From positions 1 to 64,000 of the forward strand of contig NZ_VBUM01000001.1 of the NCBI RefSeq assembly GCF_005774735.1: DNA of 64,000 nucleotides, in the 5' to 3' direction. The first letter of the stretch is position 1. Each line of letters opens with the position of its first letter. The position numbers were made by a program, and so were the translations under genes. Of the stretch, positions 36,903 to 44,582 are shown piece after piece. The notes beneath the pieces are model-generated. The model was not told the origin of the DNA, did not search any database, and was given only the letters and a program-made list of their open reading frames with translations. This stretch comes from Microbacterium sp. 5K110. GTDB lineage: Bacteria; Actinomycetota; Actinomycetes; Actinomycetales; Microbacteriaceae.

Positions 36903-36931
36903 AGCCTAATCGTGAGGACGGCGGCTATCGT
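36903..36931. promoter_or_regulatory. Divergent leaderless promoters for def and the DMT gene
   Basis: In a 41-nt gap, TAGGCT (read on the minus strand, 36903-36908) ends 6 nt before the def GTG, and TATCGT (plus strand, 36926-36931) ends 6 nt before the DMT GTG. The two -10 elements are so close that polymerase binding may be mutually exclusive. Confidence 0.5.
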
Positions 36932-36937
36932 CGGAGG

Positions 36938-37900
36938 GTGATCCCGCTCGATGTCTCCCTCACCGACGGTATCGACCAGCTCGTCGGTGTCTTCCGCGAT
37001 CCGCGCATCCTGCTCGGCATCCCCCTCGCCCTGCTGGGTGCGGTGTTCATGTCGTTCGGCGCGCAGTACCAGCACCGCGGCGTGCAGAAGGTGGAACGCC
37101 TGTCCGGCAAGACCACCGGCGGCCTCTCCGGCGCGCAGATGAAGTCGCTCCTGACGCGTCCGTCGTGGGTCGCGGGCACCGTCATGCTCGGCCTCGCGAT
37201 CGTGTGCCAGCTCGCCGCGCTGTCGGTGGCACCACTGATCCTCGTGCAGCCGCTCGGGGCGATCGCCCTGGTGATCACGACGGTCCTCAATGCGCGCGTC
37301 ACGCATCACAAACCGACGCGTCAGTCGCTCATCGCGATCGCCGCATGCGTCGGCGGCATCTTCATCTTCGTGACGATTGCGGCCTTCTTCGCCACCGAGC
37401 ATGAGATCACGTCGCGCGAATTGCTGATCATCCTCGGCATCCTGGCCGTGGTCGTCATCGTCTTCGGCGGCTTCTGGCTGTTGGTGCGTCGCCGCGCACA
37501 GGCGCTGTTCTACATCATGGCCGCGGGCGTCATCTACGGCTTCGTCGCGACCCTCGCCAAGGTCGTCATCAGCCGCGCCCAGGCCGGCAACTTCGACTGG
37601 CTGACGCTGCTCTGCCTCGTGGCGCTCCTCGCCGCCGTCGGTGTCGGCGCGTACTTCGTGCAGACGGCGTACTCCGCCGGACCTCCCGACCTGGTGATCG
37701 CGGGGCTCACGGTGATCGACCCCATCGTCGCGGTGCTCATCGGCCTGTCGGTCCTCGGCGAGGCCTCGACGGCTCCCGCCTGGGCTCTCATCGGCTTCGC
37801 CATCGCGGGGGCGATCGCCACGTGGGGCGTCATCCAACTGACCCGCCACCACCCCCAGGTGACGGCCGACGGCAAGCCGAAGCCGCCCCGCGTCCACTGA
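36938..37900 (+). CDS. DMT superfamily transporter
   Basis: A 320-residue membrane protein with about nine or ten hydrophobic helices and the doubled EamA/NIPA-like layout (first half up to about residue 160 ending in FIFVTIAAFF, second half with ALFYIMAAGVIYGFVATLAKV and PPDLVIAGLTVIDPIVAVLIG). The N-terminus QYQHRGVQKVE precedes a helix typical of actinobacterial DMT proteins. Substrate unknown. GTG start at 36938, divergent from def. Confidence 0.85.
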   Translation: MIPLDVSLTDGIDQLVGVFRDPRILLGIPLALLGAVFMSFGAQYQHRGVQKVERLSGKTTGGLSGAQMKSLLTRPSWVAGTVMLGLAIVCQLAALSVAPLILVQPLGAIALVITTVLNARVTHHKPTRQSLIAIAACVGGIFIFVTIAAFFATEHEITSRELLIILGILAVVVIVFGGFWLLVRRRAQALFYIMAAGVIYGFVATLAKVVISRAQAGNFDWLTLLCLVALLAAVGVGAYFVQTAYSAGPPDLVIAGLTVIDPIVAVLIGLSVLGEASTAPAWALIGFAIAGAIATWGVIQLTRHHPQVTADGKPKPPRVH

Positions 37901-37934
37901 CAGGGTCCGAGCGCCCGCGCGGGTCGGAGCGCCC

Positions 37935-38005
37935 AGATCACGTGATCTCGTCGAGGCCACCCGTTGTTGCGCACCATCACGGGTACGGTCGACCAGATCA
38001 CGTGA
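37935..38005. repeat. Duplicated AGATCACGTGA palindrome
   Basis: AGATCACGTGATCT (37935-37948) is a perfect 14-bp palindrome; CCAGATCACGTGA recurs with its core at 37995-38005, exactly 60 bp along. Both lie in the 157-nt gap between the DMT gene and tRNA-Met. The 60-bp (near whole-turn) phasing suggests paired protein-binding sites; no terminator was recognised here. Confidence 0.6.
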
Positions 38006-38057
38006 AGTGGCGACTTCGATGACCGGAGACGGATGCCGGTAGGCTCGGAGACCGCAA

Positions 38058-38131
38058 GGGGCGGTGGCCAAGCTGGTCAAGGCAGCGGGCTCATAACCCG
38101 ACGATCGTGGGTTCAAGTCCCACCCGCCCTA
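38058..38131 (+). tRNA. tRNA-Met (anticodon CAT), elongator type
   Basis: A 74-nt cloverleaf: acceptor GGGGCGG with CCGCCCT (first pair G-U), D-arm GCCAAGCTGGTCAAGGC, anticodon stem-loop CGGGCTCATAACCCG with CAT at 38092-38094, T-arm GTGGGTTCAAGTCCCAC. It lacks the three G-C pairs plus 1-72 mismatch of initiator tRNA. An Ile2 tRNA with modified CAT cannot be fully excluded. CCA is not encoded. Confidence 0.9.
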
Positions 38132-38138
38132 CGGCATC

Positions 38139-38169
38139 AGGCCCCGACATCGCCGAGGTGTCGGGGCCT
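38139..38169 (+). terminator. tRNA-Met terminator
   Basis: AGGCCCCGACA (38139-38149) pairs with TGTCGGGGCCT (38159-38169), an 11-bp stem with a 9-nt loop, followed by TTCC, right after the tRNA. Confidence 0.65.
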
Positions 38170-38276
38170 TCCGCCGTCACGGGGTCCACTGCCGAGGGAA
38201 CAGCCGCGCGGCGGAGGATGTTCTTCCCGGCGACGCCCCGAGGCCCTCGGGTGCACACGGTGCGAGCGGAACGGCG

Positions 38277-38456
38277 ATGACGTACAGAGACCCCTACGAC
38301 GACGACGCGCAGCCCATCTGTCCCTCGTGCGGCGTGACGATGCATCCGCTGATCGACGAGGGTATCGACGCCGACGAGTGCCGTGAGTGCGGGTTCCGCG
38401 CCCCGTGGTCGCACGCGCAGGCCGCGGAGAGCGACGACGACGATCGGTGGGCGTGA
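38277..38456 (+). CDS. Small zinc-ribbon protein
   Basis: A 59-residue protein, MTYRDPYDDDAQPICPSCG..., with two Cys pairs (CPSC near residue 15 and CREC near 36) spaced as in a zinc ribbon, and an acidic tail ending DDDDRWA. ATG with GCGGAAC upstream; the codon third positions are GC-rich as in real genes here. It lies between tRNA-Met and a strong convergent terminator. Function unknown; not recognised as a named family. Confidence 0.7.
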   Translation: MTYRDPYDDDAQPICPSCGVTMHPLIDEGIDADECRECGFRAPWSHAQAAESDDDDRWA

Positions 38457-38464
38457 TGCCCCAC

Positions 38465-38514
38465 GTGAGAACCGGGGGCCCGGCACCTTTCGGCACCGAA
38501 CCCCCGGCTCTCAC
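38465..38514. terminator. Bidirectional terminator
   Basis: GTGAGA-A-CCGGGGG (38465-38478) pairs with CCCCCGG-C-TCTCAC (38501-38514), 13 pairs with one mismatch, with further pairing (CGG...CCG) inside. It separates the small zinc-ribbon gene from the convergent hxlA. Confidence 0.7.
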
Positions 38515-38522
38515 GACGCTGA

Positions 38523-39161
38523 TCAGGCCGCAGCGGTCTCCGTGATCGCGGCGCGCAGCTCGGCGGCCGCGGCTGCCACGTCGTCGGCGCTGTAGATCGC
38601 GCTTCCGGCGACCGCGAGGCGAGCGCCCGACTGCTGCACGGCGGCGATGGTCTGGGCGTTGATGCCGCCGGCGACCGAGAACGAGACACCCGAGGCCTCG
38701 CCGTCGCGGAGCAGCGTCTCGAAGGTGAAGCCCTCCTCGGCCTGCTCGTCGAGACCGGCGTGCATCTCGACGAACTCCGCACCGAGCGCGGTGACTTCCT
38801 TCGCCCGGGCGGCCTTGTCGGGCACACCGATGAGGTCGACGACGACACCCTTGCCGTGCGCCTTCGCGGCCTTCACGGCACCGGCGATCGTGCTGTCACC
38901 GGCGACGCCGAGCACGGTGACGAGGTCGGCGCCGGCCTGGAAGGCCATGTCGGCCTCGAGCTCACCGGCATCCATCGTCTTCAGGTCGGCGAAGACGATC
39001 TTGTCGGGGTGGGCGTCTTTGATGGCGGTGATCGCCGAGAGTCCGGCGCTCTTGATGAGCGGGGTGCCGAGCTCGAGCACGTCGACGTACGGCGCGGCCT
39101 TGCCTGCGAGCTCGAGCGCGTGCTCGGTGGTCAGGGTGTCCATGGCGAACTGAAGCTGCAT
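38523..39161 (-). CDS. hxlA: 3-hexulose-6-phosphate synthase
   Basis: First enzyme of the ribulose monophosphate pathway: joins formaldehyde to ribulose 5-phosphate. The 212-residue TIM-barrel protein of the OMP decarboxylase suprafamily has the LQFAMDTLT start, the catalytic FADLKTMDAGE (Asp-x-Lys-x-x-Asp) near residue 60 and the phosphate-binding SVAGGINAQTI and AVAGSAIYSADD. AAAGGA upstream of the ATG. It is second in an hxlB-hxlA transcript, 46 nt after hxlB. Confidence 0.94.
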   Translation of the reverse strand: MQLQFAMDTLTTEHALELAGKAAPYVDVLELGTPLIKSAGLSAITAIKDAHPDKIVFADLKTMDAGELEADMAFQAGADLVTVLGVAGDSTIAGAVKAAKAHGKGVVVDLIGVPDKAARAKEVTALGAEFVEMHAGLDEQAEEGFTFETLLRDGEASGVSFSVAGGINAQTIAAVQQSGARLAVAGSAIYSADDVAAAAAELRAAITETAAA

Positions 39162-39207
39162 GGGGATGTCCTTTCGGTGGGGTGTGGCGCCGGGTTCCCG
39201 GCGCGGG

Positions 39208-39780
39208 TCATTCGAGATTCGCGTGGCGGGGCCACAGGTCGTCGGCGGAGTGACCGCTGCGCTGCCAGAGCGCGTGGAACACGGCGTCGCCGACGAGACC
39301 GACGGACTGCTCGAAGAGGCTGCCGGCGTACTGGGCGGATGCCGTGCCCGAGCGGTCCGTCTTCGTCGCCGCCGGGATGACCAGGGTGGTGTCGGCGATC
39401 TCGGACAGCGGTGAGGAGTCCGTCGTCGACACGGCGAGGACGCGCGCGCCGACGTCGGCGGCGGTCCTCGCGGCCTGCACGATTCCGCCGGTGGTGCCCG
39501 ATCCGCTCGCGACCAGCAGCAGGTCGCCGCGCCGGATCGCCGGGGTCGTGACCTCGCCGACGACGTGCACCGTCAGGCCGAGGTGCATGAGCCGCATCGC
39601 GGTCGAGCGCAGGGCCAGCCCCGACCGGCCTGCGCCGTGGACGAAGACGCGGTCGGCGTCGGTGAAAAGCCCGAGGGCGTCCTCGAACGGCACCGGGTCC
39701 GCGTCACGAAGCGCGGTGACGACGTCCTGGAGCTCGCTGCCGATCGTGCCGAGGGAGTCCGCGACGGTGGTGTGGGGCAT
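39208..39780 (-). CDS. hxlB: 6-phospho-3-hexuloisomerase
   Basis: Converts hexulose 6-phosphate to fructose 6-phosphate. The 190-residue SIS-domain protein has VFVHGAGRSGLALRSTAMRLMHLG (sugar-phosphate site, near residue 49), then LVASGSGTTGGIV and a C-terminal FHALWQRSGHSADDLWPRHANLE typical of the enzyme. GACGAT ends 6 nt before the ATG and no ribosome-binding site is evident, so the transcript may be leaderless. With hxlA it gives formaldehyde fixation or detoxification. Confidence 0.94.
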   Translation of the reverse strand: MPHTTVADSLGTIGSELQDVVTALRDADPVPFEDALGLFTDADRVFVHGAGRSGLALRSTAMRLMHLGLTVHVVGEVTTPAIRRGDLLLVASGSGTTGGIVQAARTAADVGARVLAVSTTDSSPLSEIADTTLVIPAATKTDRSGTASAQYAGSLFEQSVGLVGDAVFHALWQRSGHSADDLWPRHANLE

Positions 39781-39835
39781 AGGACGATCGTCGTCGCGAT
39801 CCGCTGAAGCCGCTGCTGCCCGGCCAGGCGGCATC

Positions 39836-39871
39836 CCCACCCGATCGGGTGGGACCATTCTTTCGGGTAGG
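39836..39871. promoter_or_regulatory. hxlB/LuxR intergenic operator
   Basis: CCCACCCGATCGGGTGGG (39836-39853) is a perfect 18-bp palindrome, and a half-site TCGGGTAGG follows at 39863-39871. They lie upstream of and across the -35/-10 region of the divergent regulator gene and about 55 bp from the hxlB start. Likely binding site for the LuxR-domain protein. Confidence 0.7.
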
Positions 39872-39889
39872 ACAGGTAGGTTCGGCCCT

Positions 39890-40717
39890 ATGGCGACAGA
39901 CGGCGAGATCCACGCGAGCCGTTCGGCCGCCTCCGAGCATGCCCGCACCGTGGCGGAGCAGGCCGATCGGCACGCCCTGACCCTCGAGTCGATCCTCGCC
40001 GCGCTGAGATCGACGCGCCTGTCGGACGCGGCTGCGCGGGCCGAGGCCGTCGAGATCGCGTCGGCCGCGCTCATCGAGCTGCGCACCGCCACGGACCGGC
40101 AGCGCAGCACGCTCCTGGAACCCGTGACGGGGGCGTTCTCGCGGCTCCGCGCCGACCTGCGTCCGCTCGTGCGGTTCGGCGACCTCGACGTGCAGTTCGT
40201 CGAACCTCCCACGACCGGCCGCGCCCTCCCCGGCGACGTGGCCCACAGCGCGCGGGCGATCGTCCGCACCGCCGTGCTCGCCCTGGTCGACGACGGCGCG
40301 GCGCGCCGGGTCCGCATCCAGTGGGACTGCGACGGCCGGAATCTGCTCATGCAGTTGCGCGACGACGGCGCCGGCTCGCTGGACGTGCACGACGACGCCG
40401 TCCGGCCCATCGCGGAGCGCGTCGTCGCACTCGAGGGGACGCTCTCCGTCGCCTCCACGTCCGGCTGGGGCTCCACGGTCGACATCTCGCTGCCCCTCGA
40501 CCCTTCGCCCCACACGGTCGAGTCGGCCACCGACTCCGACCTCACGGACCGCGAACGAGAAGTCCTTCGCCTGGTGACGACGGGGGTCGGCAACCGCGAG
40601 ATCGCCGAGGGACTCGGTATCAGCCTCAACACCGTGAAGTACCACGTCGCGAACCTCCTCCGGAAGCTCGGCGCCCGCACGCGCGCCGAGCTCGCCGCCG
40701 CGGCCGCCCGAGGGTGA
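39890..40717 (+). CDS. HATPase-LuxR fusion transcriptional regulator
   Basis: A 275-residue single-chain regulator. Residues 1-95 are helical, with a histidine-kinase-dimerisation look but no recognisable phospho-His box; about 100-200 form a GHKL/HATPase-like domain (LLMQLRDDGAGSLDV as the G1 box, TSGWGSTVDISLPL at its end); about 210-272 are a LuxR/NarL helix-turn-helix (LTDREREVLRLVTTGVGNREIAEGLGISLNTVKYHVANLLRKLGARTR). No receiver domain. TAGGTT (39877-39882) ends 7 nt before the ATG. Divergent from hxlBA, so probably their regulator. Confidence 0.85.
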   Translation: MATDGEIHASRSAASEHARTVAEQADRHALTLESILAALRSTRLSDAAARAEAVEIASAALIELRTATDRQRSTLLEPVTGAFSRLRADLRPLVRFGDLDVQFVEPPTTGRALPGDVAHSARAIVRTAVLALVDDGAARRVRIQWDCDGRNLLMQLRDDGAGSLDVHDDAVRPIAERVVALEGTLSVASTSGWGSTVDISLPLDPSPHTVESATDSDLTDREREVLRLVTTGVGNREIAEGLGISLNTVKYHVANLLRKLGARTRAELAAAAARG

Positions 40718-40784
40718 GGCGCGGGGCCGCCGACGCGCGCGCTCAGCTCACCCACGTTTCCCGGGGTGACCGGCGCTTCGACGC

Positions 40785-40822
40785 GAACGCGGATCCTCTC
40801 GAGGAACGCGGGTCCTCTCGTG
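40785..40822. repeat. 19-bp tandem direct repeat
   Basis: GAACGCGGATCCTCTCGAG (40785-40803) is followed at once by a second copy (40804-40822) with two differences. The second copy covers the expected -35 of the next gene, whose -10 is GAGAAT (40836-40841). It looks like a duplicated regulator site. Confidence 0.65.
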
Positions 40823-40848
40823 CTCGCACCCAGCGGAGAATGGATGCC

Positions 40849-41829
40849 GTGACCTCGGCATCCGCCCTCGCCCGGCTGTACTTCGCGGCGCAGGCTGCGG
40901 CCGGCGCCGCGTGGTGGGTCGCCGTCTTCACGGTGCCGCTCGTGCGCGACGCCACACTCGGCGACATCGACGCAGTACTGCTCGCGCCATTCGACATCGG
41001 CCTGTTCGTCGTGGCCTCGGGGCTCGCCGCGGTCCTGCCCGTGCGGGCTCGCACCGTCGCGGCGGCGATCGCCACCGCGTGGACGGTCGTCGTCACCGCC
41101 GGGCTCGGCGTCTACGCCACACTGACCGGGTTGGCGGGGTGGGGTGTCATCGCGATGACAGGCGCGTCGCTCGGGTCGCTGGGGGCGCTCGCCCTGCTCG
41201 TGTGGGGCCGCATCCCGACGGGGTGGATGCTGATCGGCCCGTTCGCGTTCCGCACCGCGCGGGCGCGCCGGTCGCCGTTGCCGCACGTGGTCGGGACGCT
41301 CGGTCAGATCGTCGCATTCTGGGCGGTGTTCTTCGCGGCGATCCCGGCGGTGCTGTCGAGTCTCGAACAGAGATGGGGACTCCACCTCGACCTCGGGGCC
41401 GGTGTGCGCGTGGCCGGAGTGGTGCTGTTCGTCGCGCTCGGCGCCGCCGCGTTCTGGTCGGCGGCCGCGCTCTCCGTGAAGGGCGGAGGCACACCCCTGC
41501 CCTCGGCGATGCCGAACCGGCTCGTGATCGCCGGCCCGTACCGGTGGGTGCGCAATCCCATGGCGTCGACGAGCATCGCGCAGGGCGTGGCCGTGGGCAT
41601 GGTGCTGTCATCGTGGATGGTGGTCGCCTACGCCGTCGCCGGCGCGCTGGTGTGGAACTTCGCGGTCCGCCCCCACGAAGAAGCCGATCTGGCCGCGAAG
41701 TTCGGCGCCGACTTCGACCGGTACCGCGACGAGGTGCGCTGCTGGATCCCGCGGCTGCGGCCGGTGGCGCCCCTGCCCGCACGCTCGGTGAGCGCACGGG
41801 CAGGAGCCGCGGGCTCACCGCCCGGATGA
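40849..41829 (+). CDS. Isoprenylcysteine carboxyl methyltransferase-like membrane protein
   Basis: A 326-residue membrane protein with about seven or eight helices. The C-terminal part has the ICMT/PEMT motifs GPYRWVRNPMASTSIAQG and HEEADLAAKFGADFDRYRDEVRCWIPR, which bind SAM and the substrate head group. The methyl acceptor is unknown in bacteria. GTG at 40849 is chosen since GAGAAT lies 7 nt upstream; an ATG at 40840 would add three residues. The last 15 nt overlap the convergent amidase gene. Confidence 0.82.
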   Translation: MTSASALARLYFAAQAAAGAAWWVAVFTVPLVRDATLGDIDAVLLAPFDIGLFVVASGLAAVLPVRARTVAAAIATAWTVVVTAGLGVYATLTGLAGWGVIAMTGASLGSLGALALLVWGRIPTGWMLIGPFAFRTARARRSPLPHVVGTLGQIVAFWAVFFAAIPAVLSSLEQRWGLHLDLGAGVRVAGVVLFVALGAAAFWSAAALSVKGGGTPLPSAMPNRLVIAGPYRWVRNPMASTSIAQGVAVGMVLSSWMVVAYAVAGALVWNFAVRPHEEADLAAKFGADFDRYRDEVRCWIPRLRPVAPLPARSVSARAGAAGSPPG

Positions 41830-43083
41830 AAGGAGACCGGCGACGAGATCGGCGACGGCGAGCGTCCGGGCGTCGTCGTTGCGGCGTCCCTGGACGGTCA
41901 GCCCGATGGGGTCGCCCTCCACCGGGATCGGCACGGTGACCATCGGCGCGCCGAGGATCGTGCCCGGGCCCGTGTGCCGCGTGTACAACGCGAAGACGGA
42001 CTGCTCCCGTCCGCGGTGCACGATCGCCGTCCCGCCGCGCGACGGGGGAGCGGATGCCGGGGTGGTCGGGAAGACCATCGCGTGCAGGTCGTGCCGTGCG
42101 AACACGTCCTCCGACAGTCGCCGCGCCTCGAGGGTGTCCTCTTGCGCGCGGGCGTAATCGGCGGCCGAGACGGGATGCCGGTGCACGTGCTCCAGGAAGG
42201 CGGCCACATCCGGCGACTGCACCCCGCGGCGCAGTGCGTCGAACGCCTCGGCGGGCGGGAGGCCGAGCGCACAAGCGGCCGCGGCACCGAGTTCCCGGGG
42301 CGCCTCGAACTCCACGATCCCCGGCTCGGCCCGCACCGTGCGGGCCAGCACCGGCGCGAAGTCGACCTCCACCACGTCGATCGACGCACTCATTGCAGCG
42401 ATCGCGCGGCGGAAGGCTTCCTCCGTCGCGGGGTGCAGGTCGTCGACGAGTTGGCGAGGGATGCCGAGTCGCACCCGACCGAGCGTGGTCGGAGTACGGG
42501 CCCCGGTGACCCACCCGTCAGCTCGGATCGCCTCTCGGACGGTCCGGGCGAAGACTCCCGGGGTATCCCGCGTCCAGGACAGACCCACGATGCCCGCGGT
42601 GGACCAACGGCCCGTGCTGGGACGGAATCCGACGACGCCGCAGTGGCTCGCGGGGATCGACACGGAGCCGCCCGTATCGGTGCCGAGAGCGACGGGCACG
42701 AGGCCTGCGGCCACGGCGGCGGCGCTTCCCCCGGACGACCCACCCGCCGACAGGTGGGGTGCAGCCGGGACCCGTGCCGCACCGTAGGCGACATTGTCCG
42801 AGGTGACACCGAGGGCCAGCTCGTGCATGTTCGCCGTCCCCACCACGACTCCACCGTGACGCCGGAACGCGGCGACGACGGGGGCGTCGGCGTCTTCGGG
42901 CCGCACATCGAGCACGCGGCATCCGGCCGACCGCCGGAACCCGCGGACCGCGATGTTCGCCTTCACCGCGACGCTGAAGGGGGCCTCGCCCGCCGCCGAC
43001 GTCTGAGCGGCGAGCCGGCCGGCGTCCGCGACCTCGATCCAGACGCCGGCCTCGGAGGCCGTGACGACCTCGGGCTCCCTCAC
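41815..43083 (-). CDS. Amidase signature family hydrolase (possible mandelamide hydrolase)
   Basis: A 422-residue amidase-signature enzyme with the Ser-cisSer-Lys triad: Lys in FSVAVKANIAV, cis-Ser in SAGGSSGGSAAAVAAG, nucleophile Ser in GTDTGGSVSIP. It hydrolyses an amide to acid plus ammonia. The family also contains the mandelamide hydrolase of the Pseudomonas mdl cluster; the neighbours here encode later steps of that route, so an aromatic 2-hydroxyamide is the favoured substrate by inference. GTG start overlaps the MFS stop (GTGA), with AGGAG 8 nt upstream. Last gene of the cluster. Confidence 0.87.
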   Translation of the reverse strand: MREPEVVTASEAGVWIEVADAGRLAAQTSAAGEAPFSVAVKANIAVRGFRRSAGCRVLDVRPEDADAPVVAAFRRHGGVVVGTANMHELALGVTSDNVAYGAARVPAAPHLSAGGSSGGSAAAVAAGLVPVALGTDTGGSVSIPASHCGVVGFRPSTGRWSTAGIVGLSWTRDTPGVFARTVREAIRADGWVTGARTPTTLGRVRLGIPRQLVDDLHPATEEAFRRAIAAMSASIDVVEVDFAPVLARTVRAEPGIVEFEAPRELGAAAACALGLPPAEAFDALRRGVQSPDVAAFLEHVHRHPVSAADYARAQEDTLEARRLSEDVFARHDLHAMVFPTTPASAPPSRGGTAIVHRGREQSVFALYTRHTGPGTILGAPMVTVPIPVEGDPIGLTVQGRRNDDARTLAVADLVAGLLSSGR

Positions 43084-44513
43084 GCCGAGATCTCCTCGAG
43101 CGAACGGTTGCGGGTGCGCGGGGCGAGGAGATTCACCACCGCCCCCACGACCAGGAACCCGATCAGGCCCAGCAGCGTCCCCAGCAGCGGGAACTGCGAG
43201 AACACGCCGACGAGGAGGAACACACCGAGACCGCCACCGATGTGGCCGATGCTGTCGGCCAGGGCGTACGCGGTCGTACGGAAGCGCGTCGGGAAGCTCT
43301 CGGCCGTGAGGGCGTACTGGGCGGGCACCCAGATGTTCTGCCCGAAGAAGACGATGACCGCACCGATCAGGGTCGCCGCCGTCGCCCCGCCACCGCCGAC
43401 GACGATCAACGCGCCCACGACCGTGATGGCGCCGCCGATCAGCATCCACCACTTGCGCTCCACCCGGTCCACGACCGACCGTGCCACGATCGCGGCCGCG
43501 ATGAAGCCGGTGAGTCCCACCGCACTGACGATCCCGGCTTCCGCGGGAGTGTAGCCCTGGCGGACGAGCACCGAGGTGAAGGCACCGGCGAAGGAGTAGA
43601 TCGTGACGTAGCCGAGCAGCCAGGCGCTGCCGATCACGAGGAGACGCCGCAGGTAGACCGGCGAGGTGAAGAGCTCCCGGACGCCGGCGAGCGTCCCACC
43701 CACGTGCACACCGGTGTCGCGGCTGTCGTCCGCGGTCTCGGGGAGCAGCGGCTGACGCCGGGTGGCGCGCTCCTCCATCCGGGCCACGATCGCCGCGGCC
43801 TCGGCATCCCGCCCCTTGCCGGCGAGCCAGCGCGGAGATTCGGGGAGCGCGATGCGCAGCACGAGCGAGAAGGCGGCGAGGATCGCACCCACGCCGTACA
43901 CCCAGCGCCATCCGGTGTCGAAGGTGTCGGATGCCACGGCGAAGGGCAGCCCCTGGGGCCACGGCGTCATGGGGGTGGTGAGGAAGAGACCGAGCCAGAT
44001 GCCGAGAGCGGAACCGAGCGCGGCCATGACGAACAGGACGCTGGTGTACCGGCCGCGCATGCGGCGCGGAGCGATCTCGCTCACGTACACGTTGATGATC
44101 GCGAGGTCGGCGCCGATGCCGATACCCGTGACCAGTCGCGAGAGACCGAACGTGGTCTCATCGACCGCGAACGTCGAGAACAGCGAGCCGAGCCCGGTGA
44201 TCACCATCGCGATGATGAGCAGGCGGTGCCGCCCGAAGCGATCCGAGAGCGGCCCCAGCACGAGCGCGCCGATGCCGTAGCCGAGCAGGCTGAGGAAGAT
44301 CGGCAGTCCGATGAACTGGTCGGACGTGGCCGGCGTGCACCCGCCGACGATCTGCGCGCACGTCTGCACGAACGAGACGTTGATGTTGAAGATGTCGTAC
44401 TGGACGAAGAGCATGCCCAGGCCGATGGTGAGGACGGAGATCGCACTCAATCCCCAGCGGGGAAAGCGATCGAGGCGGGCCAGGGGCGAGACCCCGGTGC
44501 GGAGCGTGGACAT
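43080..44513 (-). CDS. MFS transporter (aromatic acid or sugar porter type)
   Basis: A 477-residue, twelve-helix major facilitator. Motif A appears as LSDRFGRHRLL near residue 88 and PESPRWLAGK ends the sixth helix, as in the sugar-porter/AAHS groups. It has a large periplasmic loop 1 with two Cys (TCAQIVGGCTP). The probable cargo, from the operon, is a mandelate-like aromatic acid or amide. ATG at 44513 with GGGAGA just upstream. Couples to the amidase gene by a GTGA overlap. Confidence 0.88.
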   Translation of the reverse strand: MSTLRTGVSPLARLDRFPRWGLSAISVLTIGLGMLFVQYDIFNINVSFVQTCAQIVGGCTPATSDQFIGLPIFLSLLGYGIGALVLGPLSDRFGRHRLLIIAMVITGLGSLFSTFAVDETTFGLSRLVTGIGIGADLAIINVYVSEIAPRRMRGRYTSVLFVMAALGSALGIWLGLFLTTPMTPWPQGLPFAVASDTFDTGWRWVYGVGAILAAFSLVLRIALPESPRWLAGKGRDAEAAAIVARMEERATRRQPLLPETADDSRDTGVHVGGTLAGVRELFTSPVYLRRLLVIGSAWLLGYVTIYSFAGAFTSVLVRQGYTPAEAGIVSAVGLTGFIAAAIVARSVVDRVERKWWMLIGGAITVVGALIVVGGGGATAATLIGAVIVFFGQNIWVPAQYALTAESFPTRFRTTAYALADSIGHIGGGLGVFLLVGVFSQFPLLGTLLGLIGFLVVGAVVNLLAPRTRNRSLEEISA

Positions 44514-44582
44514 GTTTCTCCCAGAATGATCGAGCCGGTGCTTGCGGTCGAGCATCCTCCGCCGCGTCTCGCGGCGGCATCG

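Noticed and set aside
38058..38131. Initiator tRNA-fMet
   Set aside because: The 1-72 position can form a G-U pair and the anticodon stem lacks the three consecutive G-C pairs in initiator orientation, so elongator Met (or less likely Ile2) fits better.
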